Assembly (NCBI RefSeq): GCF_014652695.1
Contig: NZ_BMZH01000010.1
Span: 50,637 to 114,636 of the forward strand
Source: Algimonas arctica
GTDB lineage: Bacteria > Pseudomonadota > Alphaproteobacteria > Caulobacterales > Maricaulaceae
Direction: 5' to 3'
DNA: 64,000 nucleotides
Part shown: piece by piece, positions 56,560 through 64,000 of the stretch
Position numbering within the stretch: the first letter of the stretch is position 1
Layout: every line of letters starts with the position of its first letter
Position numbers and translations under genes: made by a program
Notes under the pieces: model-generated
Told to the model about the DNA's origin: nothing
The model's database searches: none
The model's input: only the letters and a program-made list of their open reading frames with translations

Positions 56560-59193
56560 TTAGGTGTCGACCGGATCAGCTGACGACTTCACCAAAACGG
56601 TCTGATACAACCGCCCGATCCCAATCAGCACAATCCCCAGCCCGATAAACGAAACCGCGCGGAACGCGCCGTCGAGGGCGGACATATCGATTAAGAACAC
56701 TTTGAGCGACGTCAGGGTGATCAGTCCAGCGGAGGCGAGACGGAGATCGCGGCGACCTGTCTTCATGCCCGCCAAGAGTAAGCCGATCCCCGTAAGCAGC
56801 CAAACGGCAGAGACAGCGTAAAGCTCACCATTACCCCATGGAACTCTGTCCATGGCGATTACCTCGCCTTGGGCAAAACGCCGGATTTGCGCCGTCGTCC
56901 AGCCAAGCCAGCTCACCCCCGCCAAAGCGCCGAGGGCGCGGACGAACCAGACGGGACGAAGACCGGAAAACCGTAAAGCCGCACCGCCGAGCAAGAGTGC
57001 GGGCGCGAGATAGCCCAGCAGTAAGCTGTTAAAGACGGGATGGCCGTTAATCACAGTGTCCACATTGATCAGCGGGTTGAAGATGAACAATTGCGCGACC
57101 ACGAAGATCAAAAGGCTCAACCCCGAAACGCCCAACGCCAGTGTGGGTACGATAAAGCGCCACGGCTCACGGCCCGCTTTTGGCCAATCGGTCAAGCCAC
57201 CCCGCAGCCAACTGGCGCCAAAGAGCACGGCAAAGGCGACGAGTAGCTGCACGGCATAATCGGCAAACCCCGGCGTGGCCGTCAAGTTCCCGCCATTCAT
57301 CGCGTGGTGGATCAGCAGGACGATGAGGAGCAGAGCGAACACAATCGTCCCGCCGAGCAGCGCTTGCGAGGCGAGGTCAACGCGGCGACGGCGGAACAAG
57401 ACTGCGCCCACGGCGCAGATGGCGGCGGGCAGACCGAAATAGAGCCAGAGTTCATTTAGGCATGGGGTGGTGAAGATGTAGGTCGCGGAGTCTTCGACCG
57501 CGACTAATGCCGCCAGCCCTGCGGCCCCAGCGAGGAGAACGGGCGCGAGGCGGATTTCTGTATCGTCGCGACCCGATCGGCACATAAGGACCAAGCCAAT
57601 CATTGCAACGAATCCAACACTGAGGATGCCCGACACTACGGACAAATCAGGCATCTCATAATTATATAATCCGAATGTCGATATCAGCCATAAAATCCCG
57701 GTTGCCCAGATCGCGCCGCGGACGACTGAGAGCCGCTTTTGTCGCAATGTTGCGACGCCAAAGAGGCCTGCCACGGCGAATTGAGGCCAAAGGTCAATAT
57801 CCGACACACCCAGCATGACGATCGCAATAACACCGCCCACGAGCGTGAGGCCCATGGCCCCCCGGTCCGACGTCAATCGGTTAGCCACGGACAAAATTGC
57901 GAGGGCAAAGATCGCCGCCAGCGCCAAGAGCGCCAAGAGGAGAGGCCACTCAAAAGAGGCAATATAACGTAATCTATTGGAAACAAACAAGGTCGTGAAG
58001 AGGACACCACCCAAGGGCAAAAGCAACCAGAACCGATCCGCATCAACGCGAATTGCTGTCGTAATAAGACCGAGCAGATAGGCATAAGGCAGCGCGTATG
58101 CTATCCACCACACAGAATCCCCCCCCAACATCACCAAGGCCGTCAAGACAGCGATTCCGCTCCAGCCAATCCAGAGCCATTGGCGTCTGCGCGCGCCGTC
58201 CGACCCGCGGATTATGTCGGCTAATGTCAAAATGCTCACACCGACCACACTCAATGCCCAAATGGAGAACTGCAGTTCATTCCAAGCGTCGCCCAGCAAG
58301 ATCGTGAGCCAGACGGTCGCCCCGACCAACGCCGCCGCCCGCAGCCACGGCCAGTCTTGCTGCCTCGCGACCCAGAGCGCTGCGCCTGTGATAAGGGCGA
58401 CATAGGCGACCACACCGAGATAGCTGGGCGTGACACTGCCCACGAGCAGCGGCACGGTGAGCGCGCCGATGAGACCGATGGCAGCGAGCCACGGTCCACG
58501 CCGCAGCGACAACCCCATAGCGCCGACGGCAATGACGGCCATCAGGATAAATGCGGCCAATGTGCCGAGCAAGCCATAGAGCGCATGCGCCGCATAGACG
58601 GCGCCAAACAGAGTGAATACGCCGACGGCGGCCAGAATGGCAGGGATATCGGCCTTGGCCGCCAACGCCTTGCCGACGGGTGTTTTTATATCGCGGCGAG
58701 CCATCCACTCGGATAGTCCAAGCGCGAGCAGACCCATCAGGACCGCGACGCTGATCCGCATTATCGGCGTGAGCATCCCCGCCTCGATTGTGTAGCGCAG
58801 CAAGAACACCGCCCCGAACAACAGCGCCAATCCGCCGATCCAGACCGAGCCTTTCGCGCCGAGCAGCGTTTCTAAGTCAAGCTTGGGTTTTGGGGCGGGT
58901 TTTGGTTTTGCCGGTATTTTAACGGGAGGGTGTGGCGGCTGCCACGACGATGGGTCGGAAGCCGTCTTGCTCGGCGCGGACGCGCGAGCGGGGGCCGGAG
59001 CCGCTACAGGTTTTGGCGGGGCCGTCACGGTTTGAGCGGTCGGCTCACTCACAGTTTCTTTATCGCGGTTGAGAAGAAACTCTGTTTTTCGTTCCAAGGT
59101 CGCGATGCGGGTCTGCAAACCATCAATCCGGCGCAGGGCCATCCAGCCCACCGCAATGAAACCGACCACGAGAAAAAGGACTAAGCTTTCCAT
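56560..59193 (-). CDS. DUF2339 polytopic membrane protein
   Basis: 877 residues. An N-terminal helix (LVLFLVVGFIAVGWMAL) and short coiled coil (RIATLERKTEFLLNRD) lead into an Ala/Pro/Lys-rich linker (about 48-105), then more than twenty membrane helices to the C-terminus, with the conserved ETLLGAKGSVWIGGLALLFGA-like opening at about 107. This is the architecture of DUF2339 proteins, whose role is unknown. It lies nine bases downstream of yidD on the same strand. Confidence 0.9.
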   Translation of the reverse strand: MESLVLFLVVGFIAVGWMALRRIDGLQTRIATLERKTEFLLNRDKETVSEPTAQTVTAPPKPVAAPAPARASAPSKTASDPSSWQPPHPPVKIPAKPKPAPKPKLDLETLLGAKGSVWIGGLALLFGAVFLLRYTIEAGMLTPIMRISVAVLMGLLALGLSEWMARRDIKTPVGKALAAKADIPAILAAVGVFTLFGAVYAAHALYGLLGTLAAFILMAVIAVGAMGLSLRRGPWLAAIGLIGALTVPLLVGSVTPSYLGVVAYVALITGAALWVARQQDWPWLRAAALVGATVWLTILLGDAWNELQFSIWALSVVGVSILTLADIIRGSDGARRRQWLWIGWSGIAVLTALVMLGGDSVWWIAYALPYAYLLGLITTAIRVDADRFWLLLPLGGVLFTTLFVSNRLRYIASFEWPLLLALLALAAIFALAILSVANRLTSDRGAMGLTLVGGVIAIVMLGVSDIDLWPQFAVAGLFGVATLRQKRLSVVRGAIWATGILWLISTFGLYNYEMPDLSVVSGILSVGFVAMIGLVLMCRSGRDDTEIRLAPVLLAGAAGLAALVAVEDSATYIFTTPCLNELWLYFGLPAAICAVGAVLFRRRRVDLASQALLGGTIVFALLLIVLLIHHAMNGGNLTATPGFADYAVQLLVAFAVLFGASWLRGGLTDWPKAGREPWRFIVPTLALGVSGLSLLIFVVAQLFIFNPLINVDTVINGHPVFNSLLLGYLAPALLLGGAALRFSGLRPVWFVRALGALAGVSWLGWTTAQIRRFAQGEVIAMDRVPWGNGELYAVSAVWLLTGIGLLLAGMKTGRRDLRLASAGLITLTSLKVFLIDMSALDGAFRAVSFIGLGIVLIGIGRLYQTVLVKSSADPVDT

Positions 59194-59202
59194 ACTGTGT
59201 TC

Positions 59203-59487
59203 CTACCGCCAACGCCCATAGCGCCACGGCGCATACCACGCACCGTTAGTGACCTCAGGGACAGGGTCGTGACCACAGGCGCCCCACGGCTGACACCGCG
59301 ACAGGCGCGCCAGCCCCATCCAACCGCCCGCCCAAAAACCATGGCGGCGCATCGCGTCGAGCGTATATTGCGAACAGGTCGGCGCATAACGGCAGCGCAC
59401 CCCGACCGCGAAAAAGATCGGGGACAGCGTGAGCTGATAAATTCGGATCAACCCGCTTGCGAACCAGATATGCGGACGAAACGTCAT
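59203..59487 (-). CDS. yidD: Membrane protein insertion efficiency factor
   Basis: 94-residue YidD. The Cys-rich core is typical: RCRYAPTCSQYTLDAMRRHG, then RLSRCQPWGACGHDPVPE. YidD assists YidC in inserting proteins into the inner membrane and usually sits beside rnpA; rnpA is not here, DUF2339 follows instead. Confidence 0.95.
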   Translation of the reverse strand: MTFRPHIWFASGLIRIYQLTLSPIFFAVGVRCRYAPTCSQYTLDAMRRHGFWAGGWMGLARLSRCQPWGACGHDPVPEVTNGAWYAPWRYGRWR

Positions 59488-59619
59488 GCGTAAAGGCTAA
59501 CGGTTCCATGCGGGCGCGCAAAGATTTATATTTAAGCCCAACCCCGAAACCGATGATCGCAATAGGCCTTCATAGCCGAGTTGTGTCGCCCATGGCCCAA
59601 AACCCTGCTCGAAATGACT

Positions 59620-59823
59620 CTAAACGGGAGAAAACGGGTCAATAAGAATGGCGCGCCATTCGCCCTTACAGATGCTTTTTGTCACCCAGCGACAGCTTTG
59701 CATGCCACTGCCAACATAAGTGCAATCATATGTTTGGGTGGAGCAACTCATCGCGCGGCTCATATCTTGCAGGCCCTGGTTCAGAGTATAGGGCGTTTCG
59801 CCTGTCGCTTCATCAGGCTGCAT
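59620..59823 (-). CDS. Small Cys-rich protein or fragment
   Basis: 67 residues from the ATG at 59823, but the same frame is open upstream to about 59948 without a start codon and keeps coding-like character (GWAFQYEKNKGK, SCNQWPSGSK). It contains CSTQTYDCTYVGSG, SCRWVTKSIC, four Cys in total, suggesting an exported disulfide protein, yet there is no signal peptide. It may be the tail of the frameshifted gene just upstream. Family unknown. Confidence 0.4.
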   Translation of the reverse strand: MQPDEATGETPYTLNQGLQDMSRAMSCSTQTYDCTYVGSGMQSCRWVTKSICKGEWRAILIDPFSPV

Positions 59824-59888
59824 TTTAGACCCAGACGGCCATTGATTACAGCTTTTCCCTTTGTTTTTTTCGTATTGAAATGCCCAAC

Positions 59889-60177
59889 CTACATCCGCAT
59901 CTGTAGCAGCCCCACTGCCCCCATCATGATCTGGATAATACGGTCATACTCGACTTCGGATGAACTGGCGGAGCGGGTCGGATTGGACCAGGCATTCTCC
60001 CGATCCTTGGCGGTTTGTTTGGCCTCTCGCTCGGCTTTGTTCGCCTTTTCAATCTCCCATTCCACGAGCTCGGCTTGACGATAATCCAGTGCGCCTTGCG
60101 GGCGGCGTCGCGTTTATTGCCGAGAGTGCGGCGTAATCTCGTTCGTGCGTCTCGGGTTTGGGTGTCGCCCAAACCAT
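59889..60177 (-). pseudogene. Frameshifted coiled-coil protein remnant
   Basis: From ATG 60177 one frame reads PKPETHERDYAALSAIN and then loses coding character near 60110-60090; an adjacent frame continues ALDYRQAELVEWEIEKANKA, REAKQTAKDRENAWSN and ends at 59889 after IIQIMMGAVGLL. Both pieces are highly charged helix, so one single-base indel would join them into a protein of about 95 residues. Family not recognised. Could also be a sequencing error. Confidence 0.5.
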
Positions 60178-60226
60178 CGCCTACGCCGTGATTTCTGAAA
60201 TTTGCGAAAATGTGTTATGAGAAGTC

Positions 60227-60781
60227 ATGAAAACATTTTTGCTGGCAGCAACAATCGCCCTTTGCCCGGCGCTCGCCCATGCGCAAATGGTGGTTCTCGG
60301 CCAAGGTGCGCCGCAATCCTGTTATCAATCGGCGAAGACGGGGGATCTTGGGTCCCTCTCCGCGATCCGCAATTGCACAGACGCGCTAGACGGCTTTTTG
60401 GTGAGCCAGGACGAAGCGGCAACCTATGTCAATCGCGGCGTGCTACAGATGCGACGCGGGAATCACGATAAGGCCGTGATGGATTACCAAAGCGCGCTGA
60501 AGATTAAACCCGATCTGGCCGAAGCCTATATCAATTACGGCGCGGCGCTCTTCTATCAAGGCGAGTATGTGCGTGCGCTCGAAGCGTATAATACCGCGCT
60601 CTCGCTCGAAACCGACAAGAAAGCCGACGCTTTGTTCAACCGCGCGCTGGTCTATGAGCGTATGGATAACCCCAAGGGCGCCTATTACGACCTCAAAGCC
60701 GCGCTCGTCTTACGCCCGGATTGGCCGCAGGCGCGCGACTCGCTTGAGCGCTTCACCGTGACACGCCGACAGCAGAGCTAA
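60227..60781 (+). CDS. Secreted TPR-repeat protein
   Basis: 184 residues with a signal peptide (TFLLAATIALCPALAHAQ, cleavage after about residue 20). Three tandem tetratricopeptide repeats follow: AATYVNRGVLQMRRGNHDKA, AEAYINYGAALFYQGEYVRA and ADALFNRALVYERMDNPKGA. Such proteins are periplasmic scaffolds. Two Cys (SCYQSA and RNCTDAL) could form a disulfide. It precedes fabA by 74 bases in the same direction, but a functional link is not evident. Confidence 0.85.
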   Translation: MKTFLLAATIALCPALAHAQMVVLGQGAPQSCYQSAKTGDLGSLSAIRNCTDALDGFLVSQDEAATYVNRGVLQMRRGNHDKAVMDYQSALKIKPDLAEAYINYGAALFYQGEYVRALEAYNTALSLETDKKADALFNRALVYERMDNPKGAYYDLKAALVLRPDWPQARDSLERFTVTRRQQS

Positions 60782-60855
60782 GCGACGTGCACATGATCCA
60801 CGGAAGTGGCGGGCTCACGGCTTGCCAATTCCGCGCTGCGCTTTAAACAGGCCGG

Positions 60856-61389
60856 ATGATAAAGATTGAATCTTCCTACGATTATGACGACCTGATCGTC
60901 TCTGGTAATGAGTCCCTATTCGGGCCGGGCAATGCGAAGCTGCCGCTTCCGCCGATGCTGATGATGGACCGCATCGACAAGATCGCGGACACAGGCGGCG
61001 CCTACGACAAAGGCGAGATGATCGCCTCGCTCGATATTGACCCGTCGCTCTGGTTCTTCGAATGCCATTTCAAGGACGATCCGGTGATGCCGGGCTGCCT
61101 TGGCTTGGACGCCATGTGGCAGCTGGTCGGCTTCTGGCTCGGTTGGACCGGCGGCACAGGCCGCGGCCGCGCGCTCGGCGTTGGCGAAGTCAAATTCACC
61201 GGCCAAGTCACGCCAGACGTCAAAAAAGTCCGCTACGAAATCGACATTAAACGCGCCATCCGCCGCCGCCTCGTGCTCGGCATTGCCGATGGCCGCATGT
61301 ATGCGGATGACGAGCTCATCTATCAGGCCAAAGACCTGCGCGTCGGCCTGTTTGTCGCAGAAGAAACCTCAAGTGGGGACGCAAAATAA
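60856..61389 (+). CDS. fabA: 3-hydroxydecanoyl-ACP dehydratase/isomerase
   Basis: 177-residue hot-dog enzyme that dehydrates 3-hydroxydecanoyl-ACP and isomerises the trans-2 product to cis-3, the branch point for unsaturated fatty acids. Catalytic His71 in [13 protein letters not shown] and Asp85 in LGLDAMWQL are present. Its stop overlaps the fabB start by one base (TAATG), so expression is coupled. Confidence 0.97.
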   Translation: MIKIESSYDYDDLIVSGNESLFGPGNAKLPLPPMLMMDRIDKIADTGGAYDKGEMIASLDIDPSLWFFECHFKDDPVMPGCLGLDAMWQLVGFWLGWTGGTGRGRALGVGEVKFTGQVTPDVKKVRYEIDIKRAIRRRLVLGIADGRMYADDELIYQAKDLRVGLFVAEETSSGDAK

Positions 61390-62630
61390 TGGCTACCGAA
61401 CTGCGCCGAGTCGTTGTCACCGGCATGGGCATCATTTCCTGCATTGGCAATGATCGCGACACGGTCGCCATGAACCTGAAAGCCGGCCACTCCGGCATAG
61501 AGACCGACGCCGATATGGCCCAATATGGCTTTCGCAGCCAAGTCTCCGGCCGTCCGGCCGATACGTCCGAGCAAGCCAAAGACATCATCGGCAAACGCTC
61601 GCTTCGCTTTATGGGCGACGCCGCCATCTGGTCCGCGCTGGCCATGCAACAGGCGATCGACGATGCCAAACTGACCGAGGACGACGTTGTCAATCCGCGC
61701 ACCGGCATCATTGCCGGCTCCGGCGGCCCGTCGAGCCTCGAGATCGTGCGCGCCGCCGACATTACCCGCAAAAACATGAGCCCCAAACGCATTGGGCCGT
61801 TCGCCGTCCCCAAAGCGATGAGCAGCACGGTCTCGGCCACGCTCGCCACCCATTTCAAGATCAAGGGCGTCAACTTCTCCATCACCTCGGCCTGCACCAC
61901 CTCGCTCCATTGTATCGGTACCGCGTGTGAGCAGATCCAATGGGGCAAGCAGGACGTGATGTTCGCGGGCGGCGGCGAAGAGCTGGAATGGTCCATGTCC
62001 AACCTGTTCGACGCCATGGGCGCGATGAGCAGCAAATATAACGACACACCGAAACAGGCCTCCCGCGCGTTTGACAAAGACCGCGACGGCTTCGTCATTG
62101 GCGGCGGCGCGGGCATGTTAGTGCTGGAAGAGTATGAGCACGCGGTCGCCCGCGGCGCAAAAATCTACGCTGAAATCGTCGGCTACGCCGCGACCAGCGA
62201 CGGCCACGATATGGTCGCCCCGTCAGGCGAAGGCGCCGAACGCGCCATGCGCATGGCGCTGGATGATGCAGGCCTCAAAACGGTCGATTACATCAACCCC
62301 CACGCCACAAGCACCCCCGTCGGCGACATTGCCGAAACCAATGCGATTGAACGCGTGTTTGGCAAAGGCACCGCTGGCCCGCTCGTCTCCGCCACCAAAT
62401 GCCTCACGGGTCACTCCCTCGGCGCAGCGGGCGTGCAAGAAGCCATCTATACACTCCTGATGATGGACGGCGGCTTCGTCGCACCCAGCATCAATATCGA
62501 CGAGCTGGACCCCGAACTGGGCGAGATCAACATCGCTCGGACAATGGTCGAGACGGATGTGACCACGGCGATGAGTAACTCGTTCGGTTTTGGCGGGACG
62601 AATGGGAGTGTGATTTTTAGGCGGGGTTAA
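61389..62630 (+). CDS. fabB: 3-oxoacyl-ACP synthase I
   Basis: 413-residue condensing enzyme that elongates the cis-3 intermediate made by FabA. The triad is Cys169 in [12 protein letters not shown], His305 in [11 protein letters not shown] and His342 in [11 protein letters not shown]-terminus [15 protein letters not shown] is typical. In alphaproteobacteria fabI often follows; here the next start codon, two bases after the fabB stop, belongs to an unrelated AT-rich NTPase gene. Confidence 0.97.
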   Translation: MATELRRVVVTGMGIISCIGNDRDTVAMNLKAGHSGIETDADMAQYGFRSQVSGRPADTSEQAKDIIGKRSLRFMGDAAIWSALAMQQAIDDAKLTEDDVVNPRTGIIAGSGGPSSLEIVRAADITRKNMSPKRIGPFAVPKAMSSTVSATLATHFKIKGVNFSITSACTTSLHCIGTACEQIQWGKQDVMFAGGGEELEWSMSNLFDAMGAMSSKYNDTPKQASRAFDKDRDGFVIGGGAGMLVLEEYEHAVARGAKIYAEIVGYAATSDGHDMVAPSGEGAERAMRMALDDAGLKTVDYINPHATSTPVGDIAETNAIERVFGKGTAGPLVSATKCLTGHSLGAAGVQEAIYTLLMMDGGFVAPSINIDELDPELGEINIARTMVETDVTTAMSNSFGFGGTNGSVIFRRG

Positions 62631-62632
62631 AT

Positions 62633-63910
62633 ATGGATTTATATAGAATTTTAGAAGAAGGGATATTTCCTTCAGATGAAATAGCTTTTGTAAAAGGATT
62701 GCTAAATCCTAGCGAGGCGAACTTATTAGCACAAGAATCTGAAATTTTAGATTATAAGGAGAATTTCCCAGAGAGTTTCTCATCTGATTTTGGCGCGTCA
62801 ATAATACGACTATGTATTGGATTTCATAACTCTCATGGAGGCTTCATTTGCTTCGGAGTTAATGATAAAACACGATTGCCGTTTTGCGGAAAAGCCAATG
62901 TTGATATTGAAAGGTTAAATAAAAAAATTATTGAGGTCTGTTCTCGAGAGCTTCGGATAAAGCATTTAGCTTTGCCTGCAGTGGGAGTTGATATCCTTCT
63001 CTGTCCAAAACGACCGTCAAATAAATCGCCCGTTTACTTAAGCAAGCCTATAGGTAAATATTCTGAAAAATCATGCTGGCGAAGAGTGAACCAAGAAGTT
63101 AGACTAATTGAAGGCCGGGGAGCAAAATTACTTCTTTCAGCCAGAAATCATGACGAAAGAAATCAGAGCGGTGAAAACGAGGTTTCTAACCCATATCCCG
63201 CCAGCCGTTCAACGATAGAGTCCTTTATCGGACGAACAGATTACCTTATAAAACTACACGAATGGCTATTAAAAAAACGAGATAAAGTAGCCTACCTCTA
63301 CGGTCGCGGAGGCAGCGGTAAGACAAAAATTGCTTACGAATTTGGCGACATAATACATGCTTTTCCCAACGACAACCCTATTTCCTCTAAGTCACCCGCG
63401 ACTAAGGTGTTATTTTTGTCTGCAAAAGAGAAAGAGTTACGCACCGCTGATGCAACAATTCGTGATATAGCTAAAACCGGGTTTGGAACGTCAGATGAAT
63501 TGTTTAAACGCATTGTTTTTGAAAGTGAGCTGGCGAATAATCACCCCATGTTATTCGATTATACCTCAGAGAAAATTGAAGATTTGATGTTTGATGCTTT
63601 TGATACAGAGAGCTTTTTAATAATTATCGATGATATTGACACCCTCACAACAAAAAACCAAGAGAGCGGCCTGTCGGTTCTAGGCGAAGCCGTATCATCG
63701 GCAAGCTTCCCATCGAAAATTTTAGTGACCCAGCGGAACCGTCCAATTGATGCGCTTCGTAACGCAATACACGTAACCGGTTTCAATAAGAAAAGTGACT
63801 TTCGAGCCTTTTTGTTAAAGTGTTGTGAAAAATTTGAGACCGATTACCCAGATAGCTCTGAGGAGACGCGCTTACTCAAAATTTCAGAAGGTATACTGAT
63901 GTGCCCCTAG
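62633..63910 (+). pseudogene. AlbA_2/STAND-type NTPase gene interrupted by an IS element
   Basis: 425 codons remain. An N-terminal AlbA_2 (Schlafen-like) module is suggested by ESEILDYKENFPES (about 35-48) and FHNSHGGFICFGVND (64-78). A linker of about 170-200 leads to a P-loop NTPase: Walker A GRGGSGKT (224-231), Walker B LIIIDDID (329-336) and a sensor-like ILVTQRNRP, the STAND/NACHT pattern. The expected helical and repeat sensor domains are missing because the frame runs into an insertion sequence near 63897 and stops at 63910. The gene is far more AT-rich than fabB. AlbA_2 plus STAND combinations are known in phage defence; that role is inferred. Confidence 0.72.
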
Positions 63911-64000
63911 CTTTGTAGACACCTTGTTGGGTAAAACTGGAAGCAAGGAGAGTGTCTTATGGGCAGTCGCATTCGATATACAGAAGAGTTTAAATTAGGG
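63897..64000 (+). mobile_element. Left end of an IS3-family insertion sequence
   Basis: The NTPase frame is broken near TGATGTGCCCCTAG, and the following bases have the look of an IS3-group terminal inverted repeat (TG start, CCCC run, then TTGTAGACACC). Sixty bases in, a transposase gene starts. The element runs off the window, so its right end and target duplication cannot be checked; the exact left end could be 63897 or 63900. Confidence 0.7.
63959..64000 (+). CDS. IS3-family transposase OrfA (first 14 codons)
   Basis: Reads GSRIRYTEEFKLG after the ATG, the usual opening of IS3-type OrfA helix-turn-helix proteins (R-x-Y-T-x-E-F-K). AAGGAG lies at 63945-63950. Only the N-terminus is in the window. 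Confidence 0.7.
   Translation, partial: MGSRIRYTEEFKLG

Noticed and set aside
1..64000. CRISPR array, rRNA operon or prophage
   Set aside because: No spaced direct repeats, rRNA sequence or phage structural genes were seen anywhere in the window.

Overview
The window reads as chromosome of an alphaproteobacterium with a Caulobacter-like cell-cycle wiring, most likely from the Hyphomonadaceae, Maricaulaceae or Parvularculaceae side of the tree. The reasons are a CpdR receiver next to N-formylglutamate amidohydrolase and HisN, a PodJ-like polar scaffold preceded by a full CtrA box and a GANTC site, a fabA-fabB pair, a class I PHA synthase with a phasin, and alphaproteobacterial SdhCDA, SucAB and SucCD proteins. 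No phylogeny was computed. Most genes have moderately high GC; a few short blocks are clearly AT-richer.

Layout. 1-4.7 kb: enoyl-CoA hydratase (cut by the window edge), an AhpD-like protein, a PAS hybrid histidine kinase and RarA. 4.7-7.3 kb: an AT-richer block with a REP-like inverted repeat, three small membrane proteins and an SRPBCC protein. 7.3-9.8 kb: sdhCDA, with no sdhB behind it. 10-15 kb: cpdR, N-formylglutamate amidohydrolase, an XRE regulator, hisN and a Do-type protease. 15-20.6 kb: carB and small accessory genes. 20.7-25 kb: two acyl-CoA dehydrogenases and a MerR regulator with its own operator. 25-32.8 kb: PodJ-like protein, acetyltransferase, lysC, phaC, phasin. 32.9-42.4 kb: sucB, sucA, sucD and sucC, with sucC and sucD split by four extra genes that include a VapBC-type toxin-antitoxin pair. 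42.5-52.3 kb: accessory mix with a tRNA-Ser, gpmA, folE, two pseudogenes carrying amber codons, and an ArsR plus ATP-grasp pair. 52.5-60.8 kb: carA, an HMG-CoA reductase with a short-chain-type reductase, a DUF2339 membrane protein, yidD and a frameshifted remnant. 60.8-64 kb: fabA-fabB, then an AT-rich AlbA_2/STAND-type NTPase gene cut by the left end of an IS3-family element.

How the genes work together. The core is central carbon metabolism: succinate dehydrogenase, 2-oxoglutarate dehydrogenase and succinyl-CoA synthetase cover consecutive TCA steps; acyl-CoA dehydrogenases and enoyl-CoA hydratase feed acetyl-CoA; PHA synthase and phasin store surplus as polymer; fabA-fabB make unsaturated fatty acids; carA and carB (unlinked here) make carbamoyl phosphate. 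CpdR, the PodJ-like protein and the CtrA box belong to the polar cell-cycle programme.

The most unusual material sits where conserved operons have been opened: sucC/sucD, sdhA/sdhB and fabB/(fabI). The candidate least like a described system is the AlbA_2-STAND NTPase gene whose start codon lies two bases behind fabB. It looks like a horizontally acquired, possibly defence-related gene that was then disrupted by an insertion sequence.
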